The translations under genes were made by a program, and so were the position numbers. A model generated the notes under the pieces. That model made no database searches. It had not been told where the DNA came from and saw only the letters and a list, made by a program, of their open reading frames with translations. Source: Marinococcus halotolerans DSM 16375 (GTDB lineage Bacteria > Bacillota > Bacilli > Bacillales > Marinococcaceae). Taken from it: a stretch of DNA of 64,000 bases. Positions 55,348-64,000 of the stretch are shown here, piece after piece; the first letter of the stretch is position 1; each line of letters begins with the position of its first letter. Location of the stretch: assembly GCF_000420725.1 (NCBI RefSeq), contig NZ_ATVM01000010.1, positions 1 through 64,000 on the forward strand, written 5' to 3'.

Positions 55348-57711
55348 ATGCTGCAGTCACGAACAAGATGGCATCAGCCCGAAGTGGACGAAGGTCTTGC
55401 AGAACAGCTTAAAAAGGAACTGAATGTAAGTGTTATATCTGCGCGGCTGCTTGCTGCAAGAGGATTTGAATCAGCAGAAAAAGTCCGGCAGATGATTCAT
55501 AATGACTGGTCTATTGTACATAACCCGTATTTGCTTGATGGAATGGAGGACGCTGTCCGCCGAATTCAGCAGGCGGTTGAAAATAAAGAACGGATTCTCG
55601 TGTTCGGAGATTACGATGCGGACGGAGTGTCGAGCACGACTATTATGATCCGGCTCTTAACCGAGCTTGGAGCTTCATTTGGCTGGTATATTCCTAACCG
55701 GTTTACGGAAGGATACGGACCGAATGTGCCTGCTTTTCAGTCGGCCCACGACGAAGGAGCTTCACTCATTATAACCGTTGATACGGGCATCGCGGCGGTT
55801 AATGAAATCCAGACCGCCAATGATTTGGGTATGGATGTTATTATTACCGACCACCATGAGCCGCCCCCGGAGCTGCCGCCTGCATATGCGATCATTAATC
55901 CGAAGAAACCGGGCTGTGCGTATCCATTTAAAGAGCTCGCGGGAGTCGGAGTCGCCTATAAATTAGCACATGCTCTTCTTACCGAGGAGCCTGTTCACTG
56001 GCTTGATATTGTCACGCTCGGCACGATCAGCGACCTTGTGCCGCTCGTGGAGGAAAACCGGCTGTTCGTTCAGCGGGGGCTCGACCTTCTGACGAACAGT
56101 AAACTTCCCGGAATTCAGGCGTTAAAACGAATATGCAGCATTGAGGGGGAACAGCTGGAAGAAGACCATGTCGGCTTTGCAATGGGACCGCGCCTGAACG
56201 CAGCTGGTCGTATGGAGGAAGCGGATCCTGCTGTCCACCTTCTCACTGCAGCTACGCTCGACGAAGCAGAATCGTGGGCGGAAATGATCGATGACCTGAA
56301 TAACGAGCGCAAATCGCTCGTGGAGAGCATGACCAAGGAAGCTGTGGAAGAAGTAGAAACAAACTTTCCTGTAGAGGAAAATCCATTCATTATTGTGGCA
56401 GGGGAAGGATGGAACGCCGGTGTAATTGGTATCGTGGCGAGTCGTCTGGTGGAACGGTATTACCGTCCGGTGATCGTTATGAGCATTGATGCGGCAACCG
56501 GGGAAGCCAAAGGCTCGGCAAGAAGCATCGAAGGCTTCGATATGTTCCAGGAGCTTTCGAAAAACCGTGACGTGCTCCAGAAATTCGGGGGTCACCCAAT
56601 GGCAGCTGGAATGTCATTAGACCCAGCAGATATCGACACTTTAAGAACCCGCATGGTCGGCCAGGCGAAAGAAACGCTGAGCAGTGAGCTGCTCGTCCCG
56701 GCGACTCATATTGACGTTCATGTTTCGGTAAGTGATATTACGATTGATGCGGTCGAAGACCTGCGAAATCTTGCACCGTTTGGCGTCGGTAATCCGAAGC
56801 CGGTTTTCCGGATTGAAAAAACGGTGCTCGAATCAGTGAAAACGATAGGGGCATCGAAAAATCACTTGAAGATGGCACTTGCTGCCGGCGGAAAAAAGCT
56901 TGATTGTGTCGGATTTCACCTCGGATATTTATCGGAAAGCCTCACAGAAAATGAAGAGGTCTCCGTCGTTGGGGAACTGAGCATCAATGAATGGAATGGC
57001 TTCCGCAAGCCGCAGTTATTTTTAAGAGACGCGAAGGTGGAGCAGATTCAAGTATTTGACCGTAGAAAAGAAAAACGGGTAACGTTTGCGGACAATACAG
57101 ATACAGCGGTTTTGGCTTTTACAGAAGAGCAGCAAAAAGAACTGGCGGAATCTGCGGGGCATGCAGTCATTCTTAACGGCACCGATATGAAAGGGCGGTT
57201 GCACCACGTGTCCAATGTAGTGATAGCGGATATGCCGGCTTCACTTGATGCGCTCAAGCAGGCGCTTGCGATGTTCCCGCAGGCGGCGAATATTTATGTA
57301 TACTTTCATGGAAGAGAAAAAGCGTATTTTCATTCGATGCCTTCAAGAGAGCAGTTCAAATGGTATTATGCTTTCCTGAAAAAGCGTAATTCGTTTGATC
57401 TGAACAGCCAGGGCAGAAAACTGGCCGAGCATAAACAATGGAAAACGGAAGATTTGTTTTTTATGAGCCAAGTGTTTTTTGAATTAGGTTTTGTTAAAAT
57501 GAAGGATGCAGTGGTCTCAGCAGAAGAAAAGCCTGCAAAAAAGGATTTAACTGACTCCACTTCCTACCAGGAAAAAATGGAGGCGAGAAATGTCGAGCAG
57601 GAATTGATGTTTACTCCGTTTCCGCAATTAAAAAAACGGCTCCTTTCCTGGCTGCCGGAAAAGGAAGAAACTATATTAGATGTGAGGAAGAAGGTAAACC
57701 ATGGACTTTAA
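55348..57711 (+). CDS. recJ: single-stranded-DNA-specific exonuclease RecJ
   Basis: 5'-3' ssDNA exonuclease in recombination and repair. DHH-phosphoesterase motifs: Asp88-Tyr-Asp90-Ala-Asp92, VDTGIA, the namesake Asp168-His-His, [12 protein letters not shown]; the DHHA1 domain has [14 protein letters not shown] and [14 protein letters not shown] domain about 460-560. 787 aa includes the extra C-terminal domain typical of Bacillus RecJ. Start ATG after AAGAGGAAG. Its end overlaps apt by 11 bp. Confidence 0.95.
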   Translation: MLQSRTRWHQPEVDEGLAEQLKKELNVSVISARLLAARGFESAEKVRQMIHNDWSIVHNPYLLDGMEDAVRRIQQAVENKERILVFGDYDADGVSSTTIMIRLLTELGASFGWYIPNRFTEGYGPNVPAFQSAHDEGASLIITVDTGIAAVNEIQTANDLGMDVIITDHHEPPPELPPAYAIINPKKPGCAYPFKELAGVGVAYKLAHALLTEEPVHWLDIVTLGTISDLVPLVEENRLFVQRGLDLLTNSKLPGIQALKRICSIEGEQLEEDHVGFAMGPRLNAAGRMEEADPAVHLLTAATLDEAESWAEMIDDLNNERKSLVESMTKEAVEEVETNFPVEENPFIIVAGEGWNAGVIGIVASRLVERYYRPVIVMSIDAATGEAKGSARSIEGFDMFQELSKNRDVLQKFGGHPMAAGMSLDPADIDTLRTRMVGQAKETLSSELLVPATHIDVHVSVSDITIDAVEDLRNLAPFGVGNPKPVFRIEKTVLESVKTIGASKNHLKMALAAGGKKLDCVGFHLGYLSESLTENEEVSVVGELSINEWNGFRKPQLFLRDAKVEQIQVFDRRKEKRVTFADNTDTAVLAFTEEQQKELAESAGHAVILNGTDMKGRLHHVSNVVIADMPASLDALKQALAMFPQAANIYVYFHGREKAYFHSMPSREQFKWYYAFLKKRNSFDLNSQGRKLAEHKQWKTEDLFFMSQVFFELGFVKMKDAVVSAEEKPAKKDLTDSTSYQEKMEARNVEQELMFTPFPQLKKRLLSWLPEKEETILDVRKKVNHGL

Positions 57712-58222
57712 AGATTACATAACAGTGATCGAGGATTTTCCTGAAAAGGGCATCCGGTTTAAAGATATTACAACGCTTATGCAGAACGGCCCTGTGTACC
57801 GCCAGGCCATTGATAACATGATCGAATTTGCCGGGAAGCATGATGTTGATGTGATTGTCGGACCGGAAGCAAGAGGATTTGTGGTCGGGTGCCCGGTCGC
57901 TTATGCAATGGAAAAAGCGTTTGTACCGATACGCAAAGAAGGTAAGCTGCCCCGGGAAACCATTACGGAGGATTACGGCCTGGAATACGGGGAAGCGAGC
58001 CTGTCGATTCATACAGACGCCATTAAACCCGGCCAGCGGGTGCTTATCACTGACGACCTGCTTGCTACCGGCGGCACTGTAAGAGCTACTGTACAGTTGG
58101 TGGAAAAGCTGGGAGGAGTTGTGGCAGGCCTCGCATTCTTTATCGAGCTTTCCTATCTGGATGCAAGAAACACCAAAGATTTAAATGGCTATAATGTCTA
58201 TTCGTTAGTCACGTTTGATTAA
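57701..58222 (+). CDS. apt: adenine phosphoribosyltransferase
   Basis: Salvages adenine to AMP with PRPP. 173 aa. Hood region [33 protein letters not shown], and the PRPP loop [18 protein letters not shown] are complete. ATG 57701 lies inside recJ with GAGGAAGAAGG upstream, so translation is coupled. Order recJ-apt-relA is that of B. subtilis. Confidence 0.96.
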   Translation: MDFKDYITVIEDFPEKGIRFKDITTLMQNGPVYRQAIDNMIEFAGKHDVDVIVGPEARGFVVGCPVAYAMEKAFVPIRKEGKLPRETITEDYGLEYGEASLSIHTDAIKPGQRVLITDDLLATGGTVRATVQLVEKLGGVVAGLAFFIELSYLDARNTKDLNGYNVYSLVTFD

Positions 58223-58237
58223 TACGCATATTTGTCT

Positions 58238-58278
58238 TAAGCCCCCTGCCAACCAGTGGTTCGGGGGTTATTATTATA
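58238..58278 (+). terminator. probable terminator of recJ-apt
   Basis: GCCCCC ... GGGGGTT enclosing AACC/GGTT, followed by ATTATTATT. Moderate stem, weak T-tract. Confidence 0.55.
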
Positions 58279-58314
58279 CCTGGAAGCGTCAGTGGGGGAA
58301 AAAAGGCTTAAGGC

Positions 58315-58343
58315 TTGAAATTAGAGTCAATTAGCGTTATATT
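58315..58343 (+). promoter_or_regulatory. sigma-A promoter for relA
   Basis: -35 TTGAAA (58315-58320) and -10 TATATT (58338-58343) with a 17-bp spacer, about 80 bp before relA. Confidence 0.6.
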
Positions 58344-58422
58344 TCTTCATATTCAGATATTTATGTCCGGTAGGTGTACCGTGTATCTATTATAAGGTGG
58401 AAAGGCGAATAAGGGTGATTCC

Positions 58423-60603
58423 ATGACGATTGATGAAGTAATGGAAAAAGCAGGCGTTTATTTATCCGAAACGAATGTCGCTTTTTTGGATAAAGCGTAT
58501 CACTATGCAGAAAAAGCCCATCAGGAGCAATACCGGAAGTCAGGCGAGCCTTATATCCTGCACCCTATTCAGGTAGCCGGTATTCTAATAGAACTGCAGT
58601 TGGATCCTGATACGATCGCGGCTGCTTTTATGCATGATGTGGTAGAAGACACAGAAGTGACCGTCGAAGATCTCGAACGGGAATTTAACAGCGAAGTGGC
58701 TATGCTTGTAGACGGCGTCACGAAGCTGAAAAAGATTAAATACAAATCGAAGGAACAGCAGCAGGCGGAAAACCACCGTAAGATGGTGGTCGCAATGGCG
58801 AAGGACATCCGGGTAATCCTGATCAAGCTTGCAGACCGCCTGCATAACATGCGGACCCTGAAGCATCTTCCACCGGAAAAGCAGCGCCGCATTTCTAATG
58901 AAACACTGGAAATTTTTGCCCCGCTTGCTCATCGATTAGGTATTTCCACAATCAAATGGGAGCTTGAGGACACGGCGCTTCGTTACCTCGAGCCACAGCA
59001 GTATTACCGCATCGTGAATTTGATGAAACAAAAGCGTGCCGAACGGGAAGAATACATTGACCAGGTAATTGATAATATTCAGGAAAACGTGAATGATTTG
59101 AAAATCAATGCCGAAATGTACGGCCGGCCGAAGCATATCTACAGCATTTACCGAAAAATGGTGAAGGATAAAAAGCAGTTTAATGAAATTTACGACCTGC
59201 TGGCTGTACGTATTATTGTTGACAGCATTAAGGACTGCTATGCTGTGCTTGGAATCATTCACACCTGTTGGAAGCCGATGCCGGGCCGGTTCAAGGACTA
59301 TATCGCCATGCCGAAGGCGAATATGTATCAGTCTCTTCATACGACCGTCATCGGGCCAAACGGTGAGCCTCTCGAGGTACAGATCCGCTCGAGGGAGATG
59401 CACCGTATCGCTGAATTTGGTGTGGCAGCCCACTGGGCGTATAAGGAAGGCAAGGACGCGCAGAACAAACAGTCCCTTGAAGACAAGCTCACCTGGTTCC
59501 GGGAGATTCTGGAATGGCAGGATGATACGCCGGACGCCCAGGAGTTTATGGAATCGCTCAAAATCGACTTGTTTTCCGACATGGTATTTGTGTTTACGCC
59601 AAAGGGCGACGTTATCGAGCTTCCGCGGGGCTCAGTGCCGATTGATTTTGCCTACCGGATTCATACGGAGATCGGCAACCGGTCGATCGGGGCAAAGGTA
59701 AATGGAAAAATGGTGCCGCTTGATCATGAGCTGACCACCGGTGACATTGTAGAAATGCTTACGTCCAAGCATTCCTACGGCCCGAGCCAGGATTGGCTGA
59801 AGCTGACGAAAAGCTCGCATGCCAAAAACAAGATTAAGCAGTTTTTCAAAAAAGAACGGCGTGAAGAAAATATCCAAAAAGGCCGTGAAATGGTGGAGCG
59901 CGAGCTGCGGGCGCAAAACTACGAGCCAAAAGAGATATTAAACGAAGAAAACCGGCAGGAAGCAGCCGACAAATTCAGCTTTTCCAATGATGAAGATATG
60001 TTTGCGGCAGTAGGGTATAACGGCGTCAGTCCGAAGCAGATTGTCACCAGGCTGACCGACCGGGCCCGCCAGGAGCAGGAACAGGCCGCTGAACAAAAGT
60101 CTGTGGCTGAAGCTGTTAAAGACGTACAGCCGGCAACGCCGACGAGAAAAACCGGGGCCGGAGTAAGAGTCAAAGGCGTCGATAATCTGCTCGTGCGCCT
60201 GTCACGATGCTGTAACCCGGTTCCCGGTGATGAAATTGTAGGCTTTATTACAAAAGGCCGGGGGGTCTCTGTACATCGGAGCGACTGTCCAAATATTAAA
60301 AATGAAGATTCGGAACCGCGTCTGTTGTCTGTCGAATGGGAAGGCGCGGCTGAGAAATCGAAAAACTATAATGTGGATATTGAAGTGACCGGCTATGACC
60401 GGCGCGGGCTTTTAAACGCTGTGCTGCAGGCGGTGACTGAAACGAAAACCAACATGAGCGCCGTCAGCGGCAAAGCAGATAAGAACAAAATGGCTATTAT
60501 TCATGTCACAGTAAATATCAGCAATACCGATCATCTGCGCCGGGTCGTGGATAAAATTAAGGGTCTCCCGGACATTTATTCCGTACGCCGGGTGATGCAT
60601 TAA
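58423..60603 (+). CDS. relA: bifunctional (p)ppGpp synthetase/hydrolase Rel
   Basis: 726 aa stringent-response enzyme. HD hydrolase domain (about 25-190) with FMHDVVEDT and [12 protein letters not shown]; synthetase domain (about 240-370) with [21 protein letters not shown] and [25 protein letters not shown] (about 390-455); zinc-finger region with [30 protein letters not shown]-terminal ACT. Both active sites look intact. 30 bp before dtd. Confidence 0.96.
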   Translation: MTIDEVMEKAGVYLSETNVAFLDKAYHYAEKAHQEQYRKSGEPYILHPIQVAGILIELQLDPDTIAAAFMHDVVEDTEVTVEDLEREFNSEVAMLVDGVTKLKKIKYKSKEQQQAENHRKMVVAMAKDIRVILIKLADRLHNMRTLKHLPPEKQRRISNETLEIFAPLAHRLGISTIKWELEDTALRYLEPQQYYRIVNLMKQKRAEREEYIDQVIDNIQENVNDLKINAEMYGRPKHIYSIYRKMVKDKKQFNEIYDLLAVRIIVDSIKDCYAVLGIIHTCWKPMPGRFKDYIAMPKANMYQSLHTTVIGPNGEPLEVQIRSREMHRIAEFGVAAHWAYKEGKDAQNKQSLEDKLTWFREILEWQDDTPDAQEFMESLKIDLFSDMVFVFTPKGDVIELPRGSVPIDFAYRIHTEIGNRSIGAKVNGKMVPLDHELTTGDIVEMLTSKHSYGPSQDWLKLTKSSHAKNKIKQFFKKERREENIQKGREMVERELRAQNYEPKEILNEENRQEAADKFSFSNDEDMFAAVGYNGVSPKQIVTRLTDRARQEQEQAAEQKSVAEAVKDVQPATPTRKTGAGVRVKGVDNLLVRLSRCCNPVPGDEIVGFITKGRGVSVHRSDCPNIKNEDSEPRLLSVEWEGAAEKSKNYNVDIEVTGYDRRGLLNAVLQAVTETKTNMSAVSGKADKNKMAIIHVTVNISNTDHLRRVVDKIKGLPDIYSVRRVMH

Positions 60604-60632
60604 CGATTGCTGGAGAGAAAGGGTCGTTCAGC

Positions 60633-61091
60633 GTGAAAGTGGTACTGCAGAGAAGTAAAGAGGCGGCATGCCGGGTCGGGGATGAAGTAACAGGAGAAAT
60701 ATCTTCAGGTCTGGTGCTTTTTGTAGGCATTCACTTAGAAGACACGGAAAAGGACCTGGCGTGGATGGCAGAGAAGGTGAGCAATCTCCGCGTATTTGAG
60801 GACGAAGCGGGGAAGATGAACCTGTCGGTGCTTGAGGCGAACGGGCACGTGTTATCCATCCCCCAGTTTACGCTCTACGGCAATACGCAGAAAGGCCGCC
60901 GCCCGAACTTTATGGAGGCAGCCCCGCCGGAGCAGGCCAGGGCGTACTACCTTCAGTTTAACGAACTTCTCGCAGAACAGGATGTTCACGTAGAAACAGG
61001 CGTGTTTGGTGCGGATATGGATATATCTCTTACGAATGACGGCCCGGTGACGCTCATACTGGATTCTCCGAAAAGCCAGGGAAATGGTTGA
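60633..61091 (+). CDS. dtd: D-aminoacyl-tRNA deacylase
   Basis: Frees tRNA from D-amino acids and glycine mischarged on tRNA-Ala. 152 aa. The conserved SIPQFTLYG (active-site Ser-x-x-Thr motif) and the Gly-Pro motif [11 protein letters not shown] are present. GTG 60633 follows AAAGGGT at a slightly long distance. The -35 of the T-box promoter overlaps its last codons. Confidence 0.94.
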   Translation: MKVVLQRSKEAACRVGDEVTGEISSGLVLFVGIHLEDTEKDLAWMAEKVSNLRVFEDEAGKMNLSVLEANGHVLSIPQFTLYGNTQKGRRPNFMEAAPPEQARAYYLQFNELLAEQDVHVETGVFGADMDISLTNDGPVTLILDSPKSQGNG

Positions 61092-61116
61092 CAATCCCCG
61101 GGAAGATTCGTAAGAT
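61088..61116 (+). promoter_or_regulatory. sigma-A promoter of the hisS-aspS T-box transcript
   Basis: -35 TTGACA (61088-61093) and -10 TAAGAT (61111-61116), exact 17-bp spacer. The -35 covers the dtd stop. Confidence 0.7.
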
Positions 61117-61139
61117 TGTTTTACAGAAGAACAGCAAAA

Positions 61140-61385
61140 GCCGATGATAAAGAAAGTAGACAGCGCGGCAGACTGCCAGAGAAGAAGGGCCTGAGGCTGG
61201 AAGCCCTTCTCTTTCTCCCCTGTTGAAAGACACTTTGTAGGTTTTATTTCGAATGCTGCCGAGCAGCCGGTAGGAATAAACGGGCGCCTTCGTTACAGGC
61301 ATAAAGTGGAAACGAGTGTCGTTTCAATTAGGGTGGCAACGCGGATCAACCGTCCCTCATGATTCATGAGGGACGGTTTTTTTAT
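61140..61385 (+). promoter_or_regulatory. T-box riboswitch (hisS-aspS leader)
   Basis: The T-box core AGGGTGGCAACGCGG is at 61330-61344 and a 13-bp terminator stem with T-run at 61348-61383. Stem I has an AGTAG on its 5' side (about 61153), a GC-rich upper arm, and the specifier side TTGAAAGACAC at 61223-61233 closed by ACAG/CTGT. GACAC contains both GAC (Asp, 61229-61231) and CAC (His, 61231-61233). Uncharged tRNA would stabilise the antiterminator and raise hisS-aspS expression. Confidence 0.93.
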
Positions 61386-61420
61386 GTGGAAAGACTGAAC
61401 AGACAAAGGGAGGAAAGAGC

Positions 61421-62704
61421 ATGGCTTATCGAATTCCAAGAGGGACCCAGGATATACTGCCGGGTGAGTCGGAAAAGTGGCAGTTTATTGAGCAAAAAAT
61501 AGACGATATCTGCAGCCGGTTCAACTACAGTGAAATAAGAACCCCTATTTTTGAACAAACCGAGCTGTTTGCACGGGGAGTAGGGGATTCCACAGATATT
61601 GTACAAAAAGAAATGTATACGTTTGAAGACAAAGGCGGAAGACAGCTCACGCTTCGTCCGGAAAATACGGCTTCCATCGTGCGTTCCTACGTGGAAAACA
61701 AAATGTACGGATGGGCCGGCCAGCCGGTGAAGCTGTATTACACCGGACCGATGTTTCGCTATGAACGCCCGCAATCCGGGCGCATGAGGCAGTTTGTCCA
61801 ATTCGGCGTGGAAGCGATTGGGAGCGCGGATCCTGCGATTGACGCAGAAGTTATCGGACTTGCCATGCAGTTTTATGAAGAAATGAATCTCAAGGGCCTT
61901 AAGCTGGTGGTCAACAGTCTCGGGGACAAGGAGAGCCGGATAGCTCACCGCGCGGCGCTTGTTTCTCATTTTGAGCCCCGTATCGGAGAATTCTGCAGTG
62001 ACTGTCAGGAGCGCCTGCACACCAATCCGCTTCGGATTCTCGACTGCAAAAAGGATAAAGACCACCCGCTGATGGCGGATGCGCCTTCTATTCTGGATCA
62101 TTTAAATGAAGAGTCAAGCAGCTATTTCAATCAGGTTAAAACAATGCTTGATGAAATGGGCATCCCTTACGAGGTGGATGCGAATCTGGTACGCGGACTG
62201 GATTACTACACTCACACTGCCTTCGAAATTATGATTGAAGGAGAAGGATTTGGTGCGATTACAACGCTTATGGGCGGCGGCCGCTATAATGGGCTGATTG
62301 AGGATATTGGCGGTCCGGACACCCCGGGCATCGGCTTTGCGCTTAGTATTGAGCGGCTTTTGATGGCCCTCGATACCCAGAATGTAGAGCTTCCGGCTGA
62401 AAAAGACCTGGACTGCTACATTGTGGCCATAGGAGAGGAAGCCAAAAAACGCTCCGTTTCCCTGGTGCATGAGCTCCGGAGAGCAGGAGTCAAAGCCGAT
62501 AAGGATTACATGGATCGTAAAACAAAAGCCCAGTTTAAAGCAGCAGACCGTACAAACAGTACCTTCACCGTCGTTATCGGTGACGATGAGCTGGAAGCAG
62601 AAGCAGTTAACATTAAAAATATGGAGACAGGCGAGCAGGAAGAAGTGCCGCTGTCGGCATTTATTACTACTATGCAGGAACGTACAAGGAGGAAGGCACA
62701 ATGA
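61421..62704 (+). CDS. hisS: histidyl-tRNA synthetase
   Basis: Class II synthetase, 427 aa. N-terminal [20 protein letters not shown], motif 2 [28 protein letters not shown], the histidine-specific [14 protein letters not shown] and motif 3 [14 protein letters not shown]-terminal anticodon domain about 330-420. AAAGGGAGG precedes the ATG. It overlaps aspS by 4 bp and is controlled by the T-box above. Confidence 0.97.
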   Translation: MAYRIPRGTQDILPGESEKWQFIEQKIDDICSRFNYSEIRTPIFEQTELFARGVGDSTDIVQKEMYTFEDKGGRQLTLRPENTASIVRSYVENKMYGWAGQPVKLYYTGPMFRYERPQSGRMRQFVQFGVEAIGSADPAIDAEVIGLAMQFYEEMNLKGLKLVVNSLGDKESRIAHRAALVSHFEPRIGEFCSDCQERLHTNPLRILDCKKDKDHPLMADAPSILDHLNEESSSYFNQVKTMLDEMGIPYEVDANLVRGLDYYTHTAFEIMIEGEGFGAITTLMGGGRYNGLIEDIGGPDTPGIGFALSIERLLMALDTQNVELPAEKDLDCYIVAIGEEAKKRSVSLVHELRRAGVKADKDYMDRKTKAQFKAADRTNSTFTVVIGDDELEAEAVNIKNMETGEQEEVPLSAFITTMQERTRRKAQ

Positions 62705-64000
62705 TAGGACGGACGCATCATTGCGGAGACATTCAGGAGGCGCTGATAGGTGAAAAAGTACGATTGAAAGGATGGGCCCAGACCCGCCGGGATTTGGGCC
62801 AGGTGGTCTTTATTGATCTCAGGGACCGCTCGGGAATCGTACAGATAGTAGCGACTCCGGAACAGTCTGAGGAAGCACTGAACGCAGCGGAAAGGGTCCG
62901 GAGTGAATACGTGCTTGACGTAGAAGGAATTGTCGTGCAGCGCGATGAAGAAACGTACAATGAAAAAATTCCGACCGGAAAGGTGGAAGTCCGTGTCGAT
63001 AAGCTATCGATTATGAATGCCTCGAAGCCGCTGCCGTTTCAAATTGAAGCAGATACTAATGTTTCTGAAGACGTGCGGCTCCGCTACCGCTACCTTGACC
63101 TTCGGCGCCCGGATATGCAGGAGACGTTCAAGCTCCGTCACCAGACGACGAAGTTTATCCGCCGTTTTCTCGATGACCGTGACTTTTTCGATATGGAAAC
63201 GCCAATGCTCACTAAAAGCACGCCTGAAGGGGCAAGAGACTATCTGGTGCCAAGCCGGGTCCATCCCGGGGAGTTTTATGCTCTGCCCCAGTCCCCGCAG
63301 CTGTTTAAACAGCTTTTAATGGTCTCAGGTTTTGAACGTTATTACCAGATCGTGCGCTGCTTCCGGGATGAGGACCTACGTGCCGACCGGCAGCCGGAAT
63401 TCACCCAGGTGGACATCGAAACGGCCTTTCTGGACACAGAGGACCTTTTCTCCATGATGGAAACAATGATGGCCGGGCTGTTGAAGGAGACGCGCGGGGT
63501 CGACATTGAAACACCGTTCCCCCGTATGACGTATTATGAAGCGATGAACCGCTACGGCTCCGACAAACCGGAAACCAGGTTTGGCATGGAGCTTGTGGAA
63601 CTGACCGAGGTGTTGAAAAACAGCGATTTTAAAGTATTCAAAAATGCTGCGGCTTCGGGAGGCATTATTAAAGGACTGAATGTCAAAGGCGTGGCTAACC
63701 AAATGTCGCGCAAAGAAATTGACGATTTGGCAGAATTCGTGGCTGCTTACGGAGCCAAAGGGCTCGCCTGGCTGAAGGTAGAAGAAAATGAACTGAAAGG
63801 CCCGGTTGCAAAGTTTCTGAGCGATGAAGAAACAGTGTCGCTCCGGGAAGCGATGGGGGCAGAAGCAGAGGATCTGTTGTTCTTTGGAGCAGACAGCCAC
63901 CAGGTAGTCTGGGATTCTCTTGGCGCCCTGCGCCTGAAATTCGGAAAAGAGCTCGATATGATTGACCGCAGCACGTTTAATTTCCTTTGGGTCACAGAAT
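62701..64000 (+). CDS. aspS: aspartyl-tRNA synthetase (partial, runs off the window)
   Basis: ATG 62701 overlaps the hisS stop. The frame stays open to the window end (433 codons; a full bacterial AspRS is about 590). OB-fold anticodon domain ([31 protein letters not shown]), [14 protein letters not shown], motif 2 [25 protein letters not shown] and the bacterial GAD insertion (about 290 on) are present. The class II motif 3 lies beyond the end. Confidence 0.96.
   Translation, partial: MIGRTHHCGDIQEALIGEKVRLKGWAQTRRDLGQVVFIDLRDRSGIVQIVATPEQSEEALNAAERVRSEYVLDVEGIVVQRDEETYNEKIPTGKVEVRVDKLSIMNASKPLPFQIEADTNVSEDVRLRYRYLDLRRPDMQETFKLRHQTTKFIRRFLDDRDFFDMETPMLTKSTPEGARDYLVPSRVHPGEFYALPQSPQLFKQLLMVSGFERYYQIVRCFRDEDLRADRQPEFTQVDIETAFLDTEDLFSMMETMMAGLLKETRGVDIETPFPRMTYYEAMNRYGSDKPETRFGMELVELTEVLKNSDFKVFKNAAASGGIIKGLNVKGVANQMSRKEIDDLAEFVAAYGAKGLAWLKVEENELKGPVAKFLSDEETVSLREAMGAEAEDLLFFGADSHQVVWDSLGALRLKFGKELDMIDRSTFNFLWVTE

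Overview
This 64 kb window is chromosomal DNA of a spore-forming Bacillota of the family Bacillaceae. Gene content and order follow the Bacillus subtilis backbone in several blocks: hpr-yhaH / serC / hit-ecsAB / M20 hydrolase / pbpF-hemEH; spo0B-obgE-pheB-pheA-niaR; yebC-ruvAB-queA-tgt-yajC-comN-secD-secF; and recJ-apt-relA-dtd-[T-box]-hisS-aspS. Spo0B indicates sporulation. Exported proteins are rich in Asp and Glu (PrsA, the YpmS-like protein, PbpF, the SecD periplasm-equivalent loop), which fits a halophilic or alkaliphilic lifestyle. The genus cannot be fixed from the sequence alone. No phage, insertion sequence, CRISPR array or toxin island was seen.

Layout. 1-1.5 kb: thirteen tRNA genes, probably the distal part of an rRNA-tRNA operon, with an internal promoter and a broken 5' half of tRNA-Phe. 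1.6-5.5 kb: a B3/B4-domain protein, then a plus-strand run for queuosine (queG), DNA repair (ogt), tRNA methylation (trmL), an IsdG-like monooxygenase and a YufK-like membrane protein. 5.5-12.8 kb: class A PBP, signal peptidase I, msrA, and glycerol genes glpP-glpK and glpD, with a GlpP-type terminator leader before glpD. 12.9-23.4 kb: metabolic and uncharacterised genes, including an AMP-binding enzyme homologue whose signature motifs are eroded, and the yheB-yheA pair. 23.5-28.4 kb: an envelope and secretion block with a lytic transglycosylase, a MifM-like arrest-peptide candidate, a lipoprotein YidC2, the secretion-stress pair cssRS and the foldase prsA. 28.5-42.7 kb: the hpr to hemH backbone and a ureohydrolase with an altered metal ligand. 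42.8-64 kb: the spo0B, ruv-que-sec and rel-his-asp blocks. aspS runs off the end of the window.

How the genes fit together. The strongest system-level reading is control of membrane protein insertion. An 89-codon membrane ORF at 24197-24466 ends in an acidic cluster and lies directly before yidC2. A perfect 15-bp inverted repeat ties its last codons to the yidC2 ribosome binding site. This is the architecture of the B. subtilis MifM-YidC2 sensor. Other regulation visible in the sequence includes a hisS-aspS T-box with overlapping Asp/His specifier codons, the glpD antitermination leader, and a strong promoter plus attenuator-like hairpin ahead of secD-secF, which are two separate genes here and one fused gene in B. 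subtilis.
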